Shown one piece after another: positions 10,995 through 22,295 of a stretch of DNA of 64,000 nt. A program made the position numbers and the translations under genes. The stretch is taken from assembly GCA_039654915.1 (NCBI GenBank), contig CM077599.1, positions 83,854,001 to 83,918,000 of the forward strand, in the 5' to 3' direction. Each line of letters opens with the position of its first letter. Position 1 is the stretch's first letter. Below the pieces are notes generated by a model. That model saw only the letters and a list, made by a program, of their open reading frames with translations, had not been told where the DNA came from and made no database searches. The stretch comes from Aquilaria yunnanensis (taxonomy: Eukaryota > Streptophyta > Magnoliopsida > Malvales > Thymelaeaceae).

Positions 10995-11716
10995 CGTAAA
11001 TTACCAACGGGTACAAGTTGGTAATTACCAACAGGCCATTACCAATGCGTACACGTTGGTACTTACCAACTACTGAGTGTTGGTAATTACCAATGCTCTG
11101 GTTACCAACGCATACACGTTGGTAATTACCAACATGCACTACATTGGTAATTACCAATTCTCGTACCAACATTTTTATTGGTAATTACCAACTCCTCTAC
11201 GCCTTGGTAATTACCAATGCGCAAACACGTTGGTAAATACCAACTCAGTACCAACGCATGCACGTTGGTAATTACCAACACATGCACATTAGTAATTACC
11301 AATGCTCTTACCAACGCGTCAACCCGTAGGTAATTACCAATGGGTACGCATGTTGGTAAATACCAACAAGCCTACCAACACATGGTAGTTGGTAACTACC
11401 AAATCTTGCATGTTGGTAATTACCAATTCCCTTACCAATAAGTCAGCAGTTGGTAATTAACAACGGGCAAACTTGTTCGTAATTACCAATGTAAATACCA
11501 ACGTCCAAACCCGTTGGTAATTACCAATGCGCGAACCCGTTGGTAATTACCAACGGGCTCGCATATTGGTAACATTAAAGTTGCGTTGGAAACCGAGGCC
11601 GGTGTCTGACCGTTGGTAATTACCAACTATCATTTTACCAACGTGCATTTACCAACAGCTACGCGTTGGTAATTTACCAACATGCAGCTGTTGGTAAATG
11701 CGTGTTGGTAATAACG
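10995..11716. repeat. Subterminal array of TTGGTAATTACCAA palindromes
   Basis: At least 11 perfect copies of the 14-bp palindrome TTGGTAATTACCAA plus about as many one- or two-base variants (TTGGTAAATACCAA, TTGGTACTTACCAA, TTGGTAACTACCAA) and half-sites. They are separated by 10-25 bp of variable sequence, often containing ATGC or ACGC. Such arrays are typical of CACTA subterminal regions, where the element's own protein binds; that role here is inferred from family knowledge. Confidence 0.85.
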
Positions 11717-11731
11717 TGAATTTTAGTAGTA

Positions 11732-14330
11732 TATGAAGATGTTGCTAATGTACCATCTGCATCACCTCCACCTCCACCGAGCAGTAGTGCTACCCCAAAT
11801 GCAACTGTACAAGGTACAGTATTACAAGCCTCTCTGCGAAGAAATTACATTAAATGATACCCATATGGAAAAAATTGCACGAAATTATGCTAAATAGTGA
11901 GTTATCACATGCTCGTCATGTGATCAGAAGTTATTTAGTATCTAACTTCTCATTATCCCTTAAGCATCTCATATGACCCACAACCTAAGAATTTTAGGTT
12001 TTGTAGGCAACGGAGGCTCTTCGTCTCAGACTATTATAGCTACTGTCGTTATTGCAGTTTTCATTGCAATTGCTTCCTTCACTTGCCCCCTTCTACTCAG
12101 GCTGTGGAAACCAAAAAAGCAAGAAACCGTTGGTGAGAGCTTTGTTTCTAGCTTCTGTTTGCCACAGGTTATAGTCAGAGTCGGCTGTTTAAATTATCAC
12201 CAACCAAAGCCAGAAAAACTCTGATTTGTTTATGAATAAAGTGATGGTTTTTAAAAGCACACAAACTTTGCACCTAGTACTATGGTAGAATTTTTGGAAC
12301 TGCTGAGAAGGAAAAGGGCTTCTCAGCTGATCTAATGTGCTTAGTCAATTTTTTTTATCTCATGATGTCTTCGACAGTGCAAAATCTTTGCAATTTGAGT
12401 TCAGCAGAATAAGAGAAGCAACAAATTACTTTTCTAAAGATAACAAGCTTGGAGAATGAGGTTTTGGTGCAATTTATAAGGCAAGTAAAATATTTCATGG
12501 ACACGTAACCAGCCCACTCTAAGTATTTATGTCTCATTGTTCCTTGATGAGCAAATTTATAGGGTACGCTTTCTGATGGACAAGATATAGCCGTGAAAAG
12601 GATGTCAAAAAGTTCCAATCAAGGACAATTCGAGAATGAGGTTCTATTGATGGCGAAACTTCAACACAGGAACTTGGTTAAGACTCCTTGGATTTCCACA
12701 CGAGGAAATGAGAGGCTTCTTGTCTATGAATTTATGCCTCAATCAAGTTTAGAGAAGTACATATTTGGTATGGTCCCCCCCTTCTTGGCTCAATAACAAC
12801 ACTAGTCTGCTTTATTTGAGACAAAAAAATACATGTTTTAGCATGTGCATCACTTGTGGCTAGCTAGAAATATTTATACTTCAAGAATGGCCATCCTTGC
12901 ACATTGCAAATCCAACCAAATCTTTACTTCTAGATTGGGACAAGAGACACAAGATAATAAGAGGAAATAGCCCGAGGGACTCTATACCTTCACGAGGACT
13001 CTCAGTTAAGAATTATTCACCATGATTTAAAAGCAAGTAACATTCTTTTGGATACAGAGATGAATCCTAATATATCAGATTTTGGACTCGCAAAGTTGTT
13101 CCCTGATGATATAACTCAAGCTAATGCTAGTAAGATTGCTGGAATGCTGTAAGTATAAGATTCAGGCCTTGAAGCCATATCTAGAATTTGCTAAAATAAA
13201 TCTAAAAACAATAAAATATGCTGACTTTATTAATTCTTAACTTCTCCAGGGGTTATATGGCACCAGAATACATACAAAGCGGACAAATTTCTATCAAAAG
13301 TGATGTTTATAGTTTCAGAGTTTTGGTTTTGGAAATTATTAGTGGTAAAAAGGTCAGCCATTCTGATGATAGAGAGGAGTTTGGTAGCCTTATAAGCTAT
13401 GTAAGTGCCATACATCAGCAGTAAGTAAATTGCATAAATGGTCTCTAACCTTTAATTATTATTTCGTTTTAGTTCCTAACCTATTGAATGTAATGTTTTG
13501 GTCCTAAACCTATTAAAATTGTATCATTTTAGTCCTTTAACAGATGAAATTCATTAATTCAGAATAATTGCCTTATAAAAACTTTTGAAATGCTAATTTA
13601 AATGTTTAGTAACTATCTTCGAGTAAATTTAAACAGTTTAATATTTTACGACAATAAATATACAATTTAAATTAGTAATTTTTTATTCTTGAATGAAATA
13701 AGTTCAATTTACAAAGAGAAAAAAAGGTGATTTGCATTCTCCATTAACTATAAAAAAAATTATTATACAAATTAAATTTATCATAAAACATTTACCAAAT
13801 AGTTTAAATTTAGATCTAAACAGTTGTTATCAGAAAAATACTTTGAATTAATAAATTTCATCCAATTGTGACCAAAATGAAACATTTTCAGTAGATTTAG
13901 GACTAAAACGAAACATTTTTAATAGGTTTAGGACTAAAACAGAACATTCAATAGGTTAGGAACTAAAAGGAAACAATAACTAAAGGTTAGAGACCATTTA
14001 TGAAATTTACTCCATGAGCCGCTATTCCTAAAAATCAAGCAATAACGCCTTTAAAATTGAAATAGTTTTGTACCATGTGACATGAGATGCATACAACTTG
14101 CCCTTCTGTGTGTTCAAGAAAATGCTACTCACAGACCCTCCAAGGCAAATGTGGTGCTTATGCTAAGTAGCATCTCCATCCCTATGCCGGTGCCATCAAG
14201 ACTTGCATTCCTTTTGTACATCCCACTAAAGAGACCATCCTCAGAGGACATAGTATTAGACCAATCAGAAAATAAAAACATTCAATTTAGTAACAATGAA
14301 GCCTCACTTTCTGAGGTAGCTCCTAGATAA
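11732..14330 (+). pseudogene. RLK1: cysteine-rich-type receptor-like kinase, broken
   Basis: The exons follow the order of plant CRK/DUF26 kinases, but the extracellular cysteine-rich exon is missing. Visible pieces: proline-rich juxtamembrane end (11732-11813, EDVANVPSASPPPPP); transmembrane exon (about 12007-12132); glycine-loop exon (about 12376-12480); VAVK-lysine and alpha-C exon (12563-12767); catalytic-loop exon (12934-13148, HHDLKASN in place of [14 protein letters not shown] kept); GYMAPEY exon (13250-13400); C-terminal exon (about 14082-14330). Lesions: TGA at 12457-12459 where the glycine loop should read GEGGFG; a shifted stretch around 12690-12705 after NLVK; a 1-bp frameshift near 12970; and no sequence for the exon that normally begins AWRLW. 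The donor after the glycine loop is GC, not GT. A family of membrane kinases in signalling, but this copy cannot make a kinase. Confidence 0.85.
13425..14010. mobile_element. Foldback MITE in RLK1 intron
   Basis: About 586 bp with long terminal inverted repeats. The left end reads GTAAATTGCATAAATGGTCT and the right end, on the other strand, GTAAATTTCATAAATGGTCT. The similarity continues through about 150 bp on each side (TAACCTTTA, TTTTAGTTCCTAACC, GGTCCTAAACCTATTAAAA). The middle is AT-rich and has no coding potential. I cannot assign a superfamily because no clear target duplication is visible. Confidence 0.75.
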
Positions 14331-14379
14331 GAAGGTTCAAGAGTAACTGCCTCACCCATGTGAAAATGTCTTCCACTAC

Positions 14380-16030
14380 ATACATGTATGAGGCAATTTC
14401 GTTTGGACTTCTATCTTAAGGTTTAATTGAATTTCTACATTTTGTAGGCTCCTTGAAAGAAATCTCTTGAAATTGCTTGGTAGCCAACCTGTAATCTCCA
14501 AATGAACTTCATTTTTTTCTTTTTTCCTATGTTTAATTTTGTACATTGCCTTTCATTTCCTTTTTTTGTTGAAAAGATGATGTTGTTTGTTATAGATACT
14601 TGCACATTTTTGCTTTTGTCTTGATTAACTATCCAATGACGTATGGACCAACCACTCTTGAAGGCATGCCCAGCACTTTTTTGGTTAATGTTAAGAGACG
14701 GTGCTCCTTGGATTTTTGTTTGGTGTGACAAAGATCAAGGTGCCGCAATTGAAGACATTTCTACCACAATTAACAATATTTTGAAAGCTATTGAAGAAAC
14801 CAATGGATATGCTTATCATGAGAAGATATATATAGATATATTGTATATATGTGATTATCTCCTAGTTTATTTTCTAGTTGCCTAAAATATCAAAACTCAT
14901 CCTTGTACCAGCTTATACCAATATTTATGTACGTAAATGAGAATGAGAAAATCAGCTTTGCAGCAGCAATTACTCTATTTTCTTCATGGTATCAAAGCCA
15001 AACCTGGCTTTCTTAAATCGCAAGTAACATTATGGCTCCTACGTCAACCAAAGGATGACAAGCAACGACGTCCAAGATGGAGCCATAGCCGCAAGCAGCC
15101 AATGGAAAAACATGGATGTGATGTGTCCATACTACATACATGCCTCGGACAGCCCTGGGCAGATCTACGTCAATGAACTCCTCAATAATGGAAACTACAA
15201 GGAATGGGTGAATGACATGAGCAACGCCCTATTCGCCAAGAACAAAACGGGCTTCATTGACGGGACAATCCTAAGGCCACTAATAAACTCACTAGACCTG
15301 AGCCACTGGAGGCATTGTGATGCCATGGTCAAAGCGTGGTTGAAGAGTTTCATGGATAAAGAAATCCGAAGCAGCATACGGTATGCGAAGACTGCCTAAG
15401 AGATTTGGCAGGATCTTGAAGAAAGATTTGGGAATGGGAATGGGAATGGGAATGCACCAAGAGCTTATGAGCTAAGGCATGCCATAGCCCTCCTAAGGCA
15501 AGAGAAACTTTCAGTTTCGGCCTACTACACAAAGTTAAAGGGCCTATGGGACGAAGTCCAGTCTATCTCACCTTAGCCAAAGTGCACCTATGAAGGCTGT
15601 ACGTGTGATGTTCAGAAGCAGTTGACGGAGATAAGAAGCAATGAGCAACTGTACGACTTCCTCATGGGTTTCGATGACACATTCAGCACCATCAAGACAC
15701 AGATCCTTAGTACAAAGCCGATCCCTAGTCTTGGCAGTGCTTACCACCTGGTCGCTCAGGATGAGTAGCAGAGGCAAATCACCACAACGTACAAACTAGT
15801 AGTAGAGGCGGCAGCTTTCCAAACACAAAGGGCCCGTGCTGCCAAAGTAGTGAAAGACCAAAGGGCAGAGAAGAGAGAGAAGCCAAGATGCGACCACTAT
15901 CATAAGTTGGGACACTTGAAGGAAGAATGCTTCGAAATAATAGGCTACCTGCCAGGATGAAACAAGGGAAAATGAGACAAGGAAGGAGGAACGTGGACTA
16001 ACAAAAAGGACAGTCCAAAGGCGGCCAAGA
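14380..16030 (+). mobile_element. Truncated Ty1/copia: LTR end, primer site and gag only
   Basis: An LTR-like end closes at 14986 (...TTTTCTTCA), followed at once by a primer-binding site TGGTATCAAAGCC (14987-14999) and a gag gene remnant to about 15960. No protease, integrase or reverse transcriptase follows. The left limit of the LTR is uncertain; nothing else explains 14435-14986, and the frame at 14643-14885 matches no protein I know. Confidence 0.65.
15055..15961 (+). pseudogene. Copia gag remnant (Retrotran_gag / UBN2 type)
   Basis: From MTSNDVQDG it reads as a plant copia Gag: NYKEWVNDMSNALFAKNKTGFIDG near the start, then EIWQDLEERFGNG, SAYYTKLKGLWDEV and a zinc-knuckle region (CDHYHKLGHLKEEC). 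The second cysteine of the CX2C pair is Y, so the knuckle is damaged. In-frame stops occur at about 15397, 15574, 15766 and 15958. A short GGGAAT repeat (about 15429-15454) expands the Gly-Asn run. It would have coated retrotransposon RNA; this copy is dead. Confidence 0.8.
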
Positions 16031-17694
16031 TTACATGTAAGGTGCTCCTATGGAAATTATTATAAATATAATCTTCAATTTGTTTTCCTTTTAACTTAGA
16101 TAAATGTACTATTAAAATATCTAATTAACATTGGAAAAATTAATCTCCTTCAATATGCATGATTTATGTAAGCTAAATTTCATCCAAAACTTTTGACTGT
16201 TCTCTTTCCATTCTAAACTAATTAAAAACATTTTAATTTGGTCCCCAGTAGGTGCACTTTGTTAACTCAACCAAAAGTTGTTACATAATAAATGCATGCA
16301 TTATACACAATAACTATTTCATATCCATAATTTATGTTAGCTAATATATATTATTAAAATATACAATTAAAATTAATATGAAATAATTTTAAAAATTTAG
16401 AACTAAAAGAGAACTTTTTTAATTGGTTAAGGAGGATAAGGACAAATAAATTAAAGATTAGGGACTGTACACAAAATTTATGCAATAAAATATGTTGCTA
16501 CAACTAAAACATTTTAAACCCTTGATAATAGTTAGTTATATTTTTATTAATAATAAGAAATATAGAAAACAACGTAATTTTGAACAAATCAAAATAAAAA
16601 ATGGGTGCTCGTGGTTCTAAATTTTGACTTAAAGAGAAACCATTAGAGAAAAGATAATTATCAAAGAAGTAAGACTACAGTTATATTCAATGGCGACTCT
16701 ATAAATTATATCATGTGGAGGCAATTTTCGTGCTTCATTTATTTAAAAATTTTTCATATTTTTAGCACAACTGATATTAAGGTTGCTTTTTATTTTAATT
16801 CATATCTAAATGACATATAAACACACTAATTATATGCAAAAATGTAAACTATATATTTTTATTTTGATAGCATTGATATTTCTTTTTGCGTGAAAAATGC
16901 ATTGACTCATAATCAAAAGATTAATTTGTTCTTTTTGAGTTTTTTTTCCAATATTGTTGGAATTGATCCTTTCGCAATTGATATCTATTCTAAAATGTTG
17001 TATTTTATAAGATATATATCAATTGTTGACATGTTGTAATATGAAATAAAAGCAATTAATTGGTATTCTGTTTATATTTTAAGAAGTAAAAGAAATAGAG
17101 AATTGTATATTTATAAACTAAAAAGAAAAGTAGTTGCATGACTTGCAATCTAATAATTATGAAGGCAATGTAGAATATTTTAGTGGTTGATGTTCTATAA
17201 GAGAAATATGTCTTCTTTTAAAAAATAATTATAAAATTAACAAAAAAGCAAATATATTAGAATTTACAAATATTAAGTACAAGAGGATTCTTCTCTATGC
17301 TGTTAAATGGATTAGCTTAGGTAGGATAAAGCGGAATATATGATAGACTTACAATATGATTTTTCTGTAACTATCTCTTATAATACAATTTTGAGTTAAG
17401 AAAATATATGAATGAATTGATAAAGTAACATTTAAAAGATTCATTATCAGATAAGAATAAAATAAAAATAAAATTACAGCATATAAAAATAGATAACAAA
17501 TAATACAACTAATCTCTTAAAAAAAACTAAAGAACTATTATAAGGATAAGCTAGGCAAAAAGACACAAAGAAAATGAATTTTTATGAATAAGTGAATTCA
17601 TTGGGTAGCAATGCAATTGAATTATAAGTGATGTCCTTAATTTTCTATACATAAGTTAATTGTAGAAAAACTAAATCATATGTTAAAGACCCAG
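16031..17694. other. AT-rich intergenic sequence
   Basis: No open frame or motif of note. 16210-16490 contains GGTCCCCAGTAG and, near its right end, AGATTAGGGACTGTACACAAA, loosely like the ends of the foldback MITE at 13425-14010. It may be a decayed relative, but I cannot pair its ends. Confidence 0.4.
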
Positions 17695-17865
17695 ATTTTT
17701 TTTTAACAACAACAATAAGATTTATAATAAATAACTGGTGAAATACAGAAGACTGAAAATCTAACAAGTTGTTAGTTTTCAGACTTAAGCAATGACCGAG
17801 ATAGTTTCAAACTCATTAGATATAAGAAAAAAAAAAAGATACCCCCACAAGACCACCTTTTTACA

Positions 17866-18449
17866 TTACCCAAATCTTTGTAACAAAGCCAACCTCGGGT
17901 TTAACAACCAATCAATCCAACTCACCCTTGATTTATTACCACCCCTATAGCAGATCCAACGATATGAAATAGCTTGTACCCCATTCAACATCTGTGTGAG
18001 TAGGATGTGAGCACTATTGAAAACAACCTTGTTCCTATATTTCCAGAGTATCCAAAAACTAGTAATGCAAACTGCTTGGAAAACCTTTTTCTGGGATCCA
18101 CTCCAATTCAGCATATCAATTTTTTGAAGGAAGTCCATAACATCAATGTTAACTCTAAATGCTCCTTACCACCATAACTTGATTTTCTCCCACAAGTCGC
18201 CAGTAACTTTACTTTGGACTAGTAGGCGATCCACTATTTCAATGTCTAATTTGCACAAAGGCACCGCGTATCTACCAACTTCATTCTTCTGCAAACTAGA
18301 TTGACCTTTGTTGGTAATCTACCAAGGGTCACCTTCCACACATATATATTGAGCTTCTTTGGCATAAGTAAGTTCCATCTTGCTACAAATGCTACATGGT
18401 CTGCCTGAAGTATCAATTCGTTAATCATGGTTGATATCATTTTCACCAA
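17866..18449 (-). pseudogene. LINE C-terminal region (zf-RVT segment and tail)
   Basis: The frame at 18246-18449 contains WNLLMPKKLNIYVWKVTLGRLPTKVNL, here cited as WKVTLGRLPTKVNL with a following Cys pair, the usual plant LINE zf-RVT pattern. The frame at 17866-18138 (FWILWKYRNKVVFN) is the standard segment after it. The two frames are joined only through stops and shifts. Confidence 0.75.
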
Positions 18450-19203
18450 GAATACACCATTAAAGGTTAATTAGCATAGCCAGACGTCTCACGAGTTATC
18501 TGTAATCTTGTAAATAAGTAATTAGTTCATTTTCTGCCTCATCTTCCCAACCTCTTAATTTTCTTCTCTAATTCCAATTCCATTTCCACACCCCTTCAAC
18601 CCAAAAACCTTTTTCACAAACTAACCCACCTTTTTTTCTCTCCAAGGAAAAAAGTCTAGGAAATTTGGTACTAAGTTTATCACTCCCCACCCACACATCC
18701 TCCCAAAACCTCACACTTTACCATTCCCTACTTCCCACCTAAAAGATTTCATGAAATCGACTCCCACTTTATCTATATCAAACCTAAGGATGACAAAATT
18801 TGACCCAACCCGAAGACCTAACCTGACTCACTAAAACCCAAGCCCGACCTGACTTGATTTAACCAGAAAAGTCAATGACCCGAACCTGACTGTACCCAAC
18901 CTAACCTGAACCCGAGCCCGATTGAAGTGAAACCCAAGAAAACCCGAACCCGAAACCTTCCTGACCCAAACCCGAAATGACTCGATGACTAAACCCAGCA
19001 AGACCCGATTTTAACTTAAATTAATATAAACTATATGGTCGGCAAAGACTTTAGAAAAAATTATAATTTAATATATGTGAATGAGTTTTTTCTATTCTGT
19101 TGATCTGTTTTACATTGTAGAGCAAACGAGTGAGAACTATGAGAAATGATTAGTGAAACGATGATAGAGATATAAGAATAACTAGGTTTTAGAAATTATA
19201 GTA

Positions 19204-19642
19204 CTCATTCCGTCCCATAGTCTTTGAAATATATAACTTTTTCAAATAGTTTGAATTTAATTTATTTATATTACTCCATCTGTCTCAAATTCTTTACACC
19301 ATTCATATTTTAATAATTAATCTATAATTTTTTGTTTTCAACAATTTAATATATAAATAAAAAATTTATACATGATTTTTAAATATATCTTTTTTTAATT
19401 TTTCAATGAACAATAATATAAATAAATTCAAGTCAAACTAGTTAAATAGAGCAAAGAAAATGGGACGGAGGGAGATCATTTTTTAGAAAATAATTTAAAA
19501 AATATATATTTAGAAACTATAGGTCTTTATTTATTATTTAATATAATCATTTTTTATTTATACACTAAATTGTTAAAAATAAAAAATTATAGATTAATTA
19601 TTAAATAGTGAATGTTACAAAGAACTTGGCATAGTGGTAGTA
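19204..19642. mobile_element. Stowaway-like MITE, itself interrupted
   Basis: The left end ACTCATTCCGTCCCATAGTC (about 19204) pairs with a decayed right end near 19642 (ACTACCACTATGCCAAGTTC on the other strand). A second Stowaway-like MITE (19274-19474) lies within it. Confidence 0.5.
19274..19474. mobile_element. Stowaway-like MITE nested in another MITE
   Basis: The left end CTCCATCTGTCTCAAATTC follows a TA; the right end, read on the other strand, is CTCCCTCCGTCCCATTTTC. These are standard Stowaway (Tc1/mariner) ends. The TA is not preserved on the right. Confidence 0.7.
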
Positions 19643-19688
19643 TTTTATTAAAGAAATTATTTATTAATATATCTTCATAAATTTTATA

Positions 19689-19918
19689 CTCCCTCCGTCC
19701 TAAAAGTTTTGATATATTTAACTTTTTGTTGTATTTTGACTTAATTTTATTTATATTATTGCTTGTTAAAAAAAATAAAAAAAAATATTTAGAAACTACA
19801 TATCTTGAATTATCATTCATATATAAAGATTTTTATTTATATATTAAAATATTGAAAATAAAAAATTCTAGATTAATTGCCAAAAACAAATAGAGCAAAA
19901 CTTTTAAGACGGATGGAG
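19689..19918. mobile_element. Stowaway MITE
   Basis: The left end CTCCCTCCGTCCTAAAAGT and the right end (CTCCATCCGTCTTAAAAGT on the other strand) pair over about 25 bp, and TA flanks both sides (19687-19688 and 19919-19920). 230 bp, AT-rich, non-coding. Confidence 0.88.
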
Positions 19919-20599
19919 TATTATTTTTTATATCTAGCTAAATTAAATTTTAATCAAAATTAAACAAAATAATTGAAGCGATTCAACCATTTTGACTTAT
20001 GCATCAGTGAACCAAGTAAATCTAACAATCAAGTTGAATCTGGTTTAAGACCTGATAACCAGACCTGATTGGATCTAAACCCAACTAAACTTGGACCGAC
20101 CCAACTCGAACCCGAAATCTATTCAACCTGAAATTAACCTGAACCCGACTTGAACCTAAATATATGCTGATCCGATTAAATCTGAACCTAAATGATCTGA
20201 CCCAAACCTGACCCAACCCACCTAATTGTCATCCCTAATCAAACCTATTTCTTACAAACTCCTCCCAAACTCCCACACAACTACTGTCAACTTGTGATAC
20301 CTCAATACCACCTAAGATCCCAAAACTAGCTTTGATCACTTTTACCCACAAGACCTCTCATTCCCTCCTAAACCTCCACCACCACTTTTCAAATAAAGCT
20401 AATTTTTTTTCTCTTAAACTACCCATACTCAACCCACCCGCCTCTTTTGACGACAACACTTTCTTCCAAGCCACCTAAACCAACTTCCTACCTTCTCCCT
20501 TAGCCCTCAGGCTCTCAATGTGCTTGATGACTCTCACCGGGGCCGCAAATAAAAAGAAGTGAAACAGAGGAAGGCTTCCCAAGGCAGACTTTAAGAGGG

Positions 20600-21700
20600 T
20601 TAACCGTCCTCCACATGACAAATATTTATTGTGCCATAACCCAAATTTTTTTCAACTTTATTCACCACTACTTGCCAAGCTGAGATTTTTTTCATGTTCT
20701 CCATAACGGCAATGCCCAGGTACTGTAATGGCATAATATCATCTCTATAGCACACTATCTTTACTACTATCCTGACGTTATCTTGAGGCAAAGCCAACAC
20801 CATACAACTTGCTTTTCAGTAGATTCAATTTTAGACCCGAAGCACCCTGAAAACACTTAAAAAACGGATTAGGTTAGAGAAATTCTCCTTTGACCATTCT
20901 CTAAAGAACAAGGTGTCATCCGCATATTGTAGATGTGACACCACCAAACATCCTTCTTCTAAGACAAACCCCTTCAACACCTATTTCTCCACTGCTTCTA
21001 GCATCATCACATTCAAGGCTTTTGCTACAATTAGGAATAGGAAGGATGACAACGGATCCCCCTATCTGACCCCCTTTTCCATAGAAAATTCTGGAGTAGG
21101 ACTTCTATTTACCAATACTGATACCATCACAGATTCCAAGCAATTATGAATCCAACTCCTCTTTTTTTTTTTTCCCAAAATTCATCTGGTCCATGACATT
21201 GTCCAAAAACTTCCAGTTGACACAATCATATGCTCGCTCAAAGTCCACTTTGAAAAGCATTAGCTATTGCCTTCTTAACTTTGCTAGCCTCACAACCTCA
21301 TTTGCAATTAAAACTCCATCTAGAATTTGCCTCCCCTTTCATAAAGCCAGTTTACACTTCACTTATCACTTTTGGGATAACTTTCTTAAGTCTTTCTGTC
21401 AAAAGTTTTGCAATAATTTTATACTGATAACCCATTAAGCTAATTGGACGATAATCCTGTAAACCAGTCGCGCAGCTTGTTTTTGGAACAAGCGTTATGA
21501 ATGAAGCATTACAACCCTTATCGAACCTGCCAATTTTCTCAAATTGATACTCATACTTCACAACATCTTCCTTTAGAGTATCCTAATTTGCCTTCAAGAA
21601 GTTAAAAGTAAACCCATTTGGCCCCAACGCCTTGTTTCCCCCACAATTCCAAACCACCTCTTTAATTTCTTCCTCAGATTATGGGTATTCTAGCAACACA
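20600..21700 (-). pseudogene. LINE reverse transcriptase domain, decayed
   Basis: On the minus strand the N-terminal block (21352-21561) has FITLVPK and LQDYRPISLMGYQYKIIAKLL, a standard plant LINE RT signature. The catalytic YADD sits at about 20918-20935 within LQYADDTLFF, and the frame at 20600-20803 has PLQYLGIAVMENM (usually LPFTYLGIP). The blocks are in different frames with stops between, so no complete enzyme is encoded. Catalytic aspartates are still present. Confidence 0.82.
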
Positions 21701-22295
21701 GTAGATTCTCCATCCAGCCTTCGAAATCTATCACTTTTGAATGATGGTCCATCTCTCCAATCTTGCTGAAAATTCTACCGAAAGAATCTGTACACCTCAT
21801 TTTTTAATACCCTTGGTTCCTCTTTCTAACAATAGTTGATACATATTCCATTTATATTATTTTTCATATGCCTATGATTAACTATTGCATGGAAAAACTG
21901 AGAGTTCTCATTACCATCTATTGCCCATTTTATCTTGGATTTTTGTTTAATCATCACATCATTTCTTTTTTCTGTCTCCCAGAATTTGCACTGCAACTCC
22001 CCCTATATTTGATTTCCTCTTCCTAAAGGTCTCTTTCTGCTACAACCGAGTCCCACTTGTTCAATTCATCTATCAATCCCTCATATTGTAACTTCTGAAT
22101 ATCAAAAACTTCTCTTTTCCATCCCTACAGCTCCTTTTTTATGTTTTTCAAATTTTTCTTTGAACATGTAACCTACGCGTCCAACAATATTTTTATTATT
22201 CCACATCAAATTTAGGACATCTGTAAACTCGCTATGCTCCATCTAAACATCAAAAAATCTGAACAGATAAGGGCCAAAATCAAAGTCGTTGAGTT

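Larger units (their letters stand above)
9292..11731 (+). mobile_element. CACTA (En/Spm) transposon, remaining end
   Basis: Three things mark this as CACTA. First, a coding remnant like the Transposase_24 (Ptta/En/Spm) family lies at 9699-10653. Second, a dense array of short inverted motifs lies at about 10995-11716, as in the subterminal regions bound by CACTA transposase. Third, the sequence ends at 11731 in ...GAATTTTAGTAGTA, which read on the other strand is TACTACTAAAATTC, one base from the usual CACTACTAAAA terminus. The other end is missing: the LARD abuts it at 9291. A decayed receptor kinase begins at 11732, so the CACTA probably inserted into that gene. Confidence 0.72.
18785..20237. 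mobile_element. Non-autonomous hAT element, 1453 bp
   Basis: The ends are TAAGGATGACAA (left) and TTGTCATCCCTA (right; TAGGGATGACAA on the other strand), typical hAT inverted repeats. An identical 8-bp duplication ATCAAACC flanks it (18777-18784 and 20238-20245), the hAT hallmark. Both subterminal regions are full of AACCCGAACCCGA-type repeats (18790-19010 and 20060-20220). No transposase is encoded. It sits inside the LINE between the reverse transcriptase and zf-RVT regions. Confidence 0.92.

Noticed and set aside
10995..11716. CRISPR-like array of regularly repeated short words
   Set aside because: The repeats are short palindromes with variable spacing in plant nuclear DNA next to a CACTA coding remnant; this is a subterminal array, not CRISPR.
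14643..14885. 80-residue frame after RLK1
   Set aside because: No recognisable motif, overlaps a minus-strand frame, and lies in the presumed LTR of the truncated Copia.
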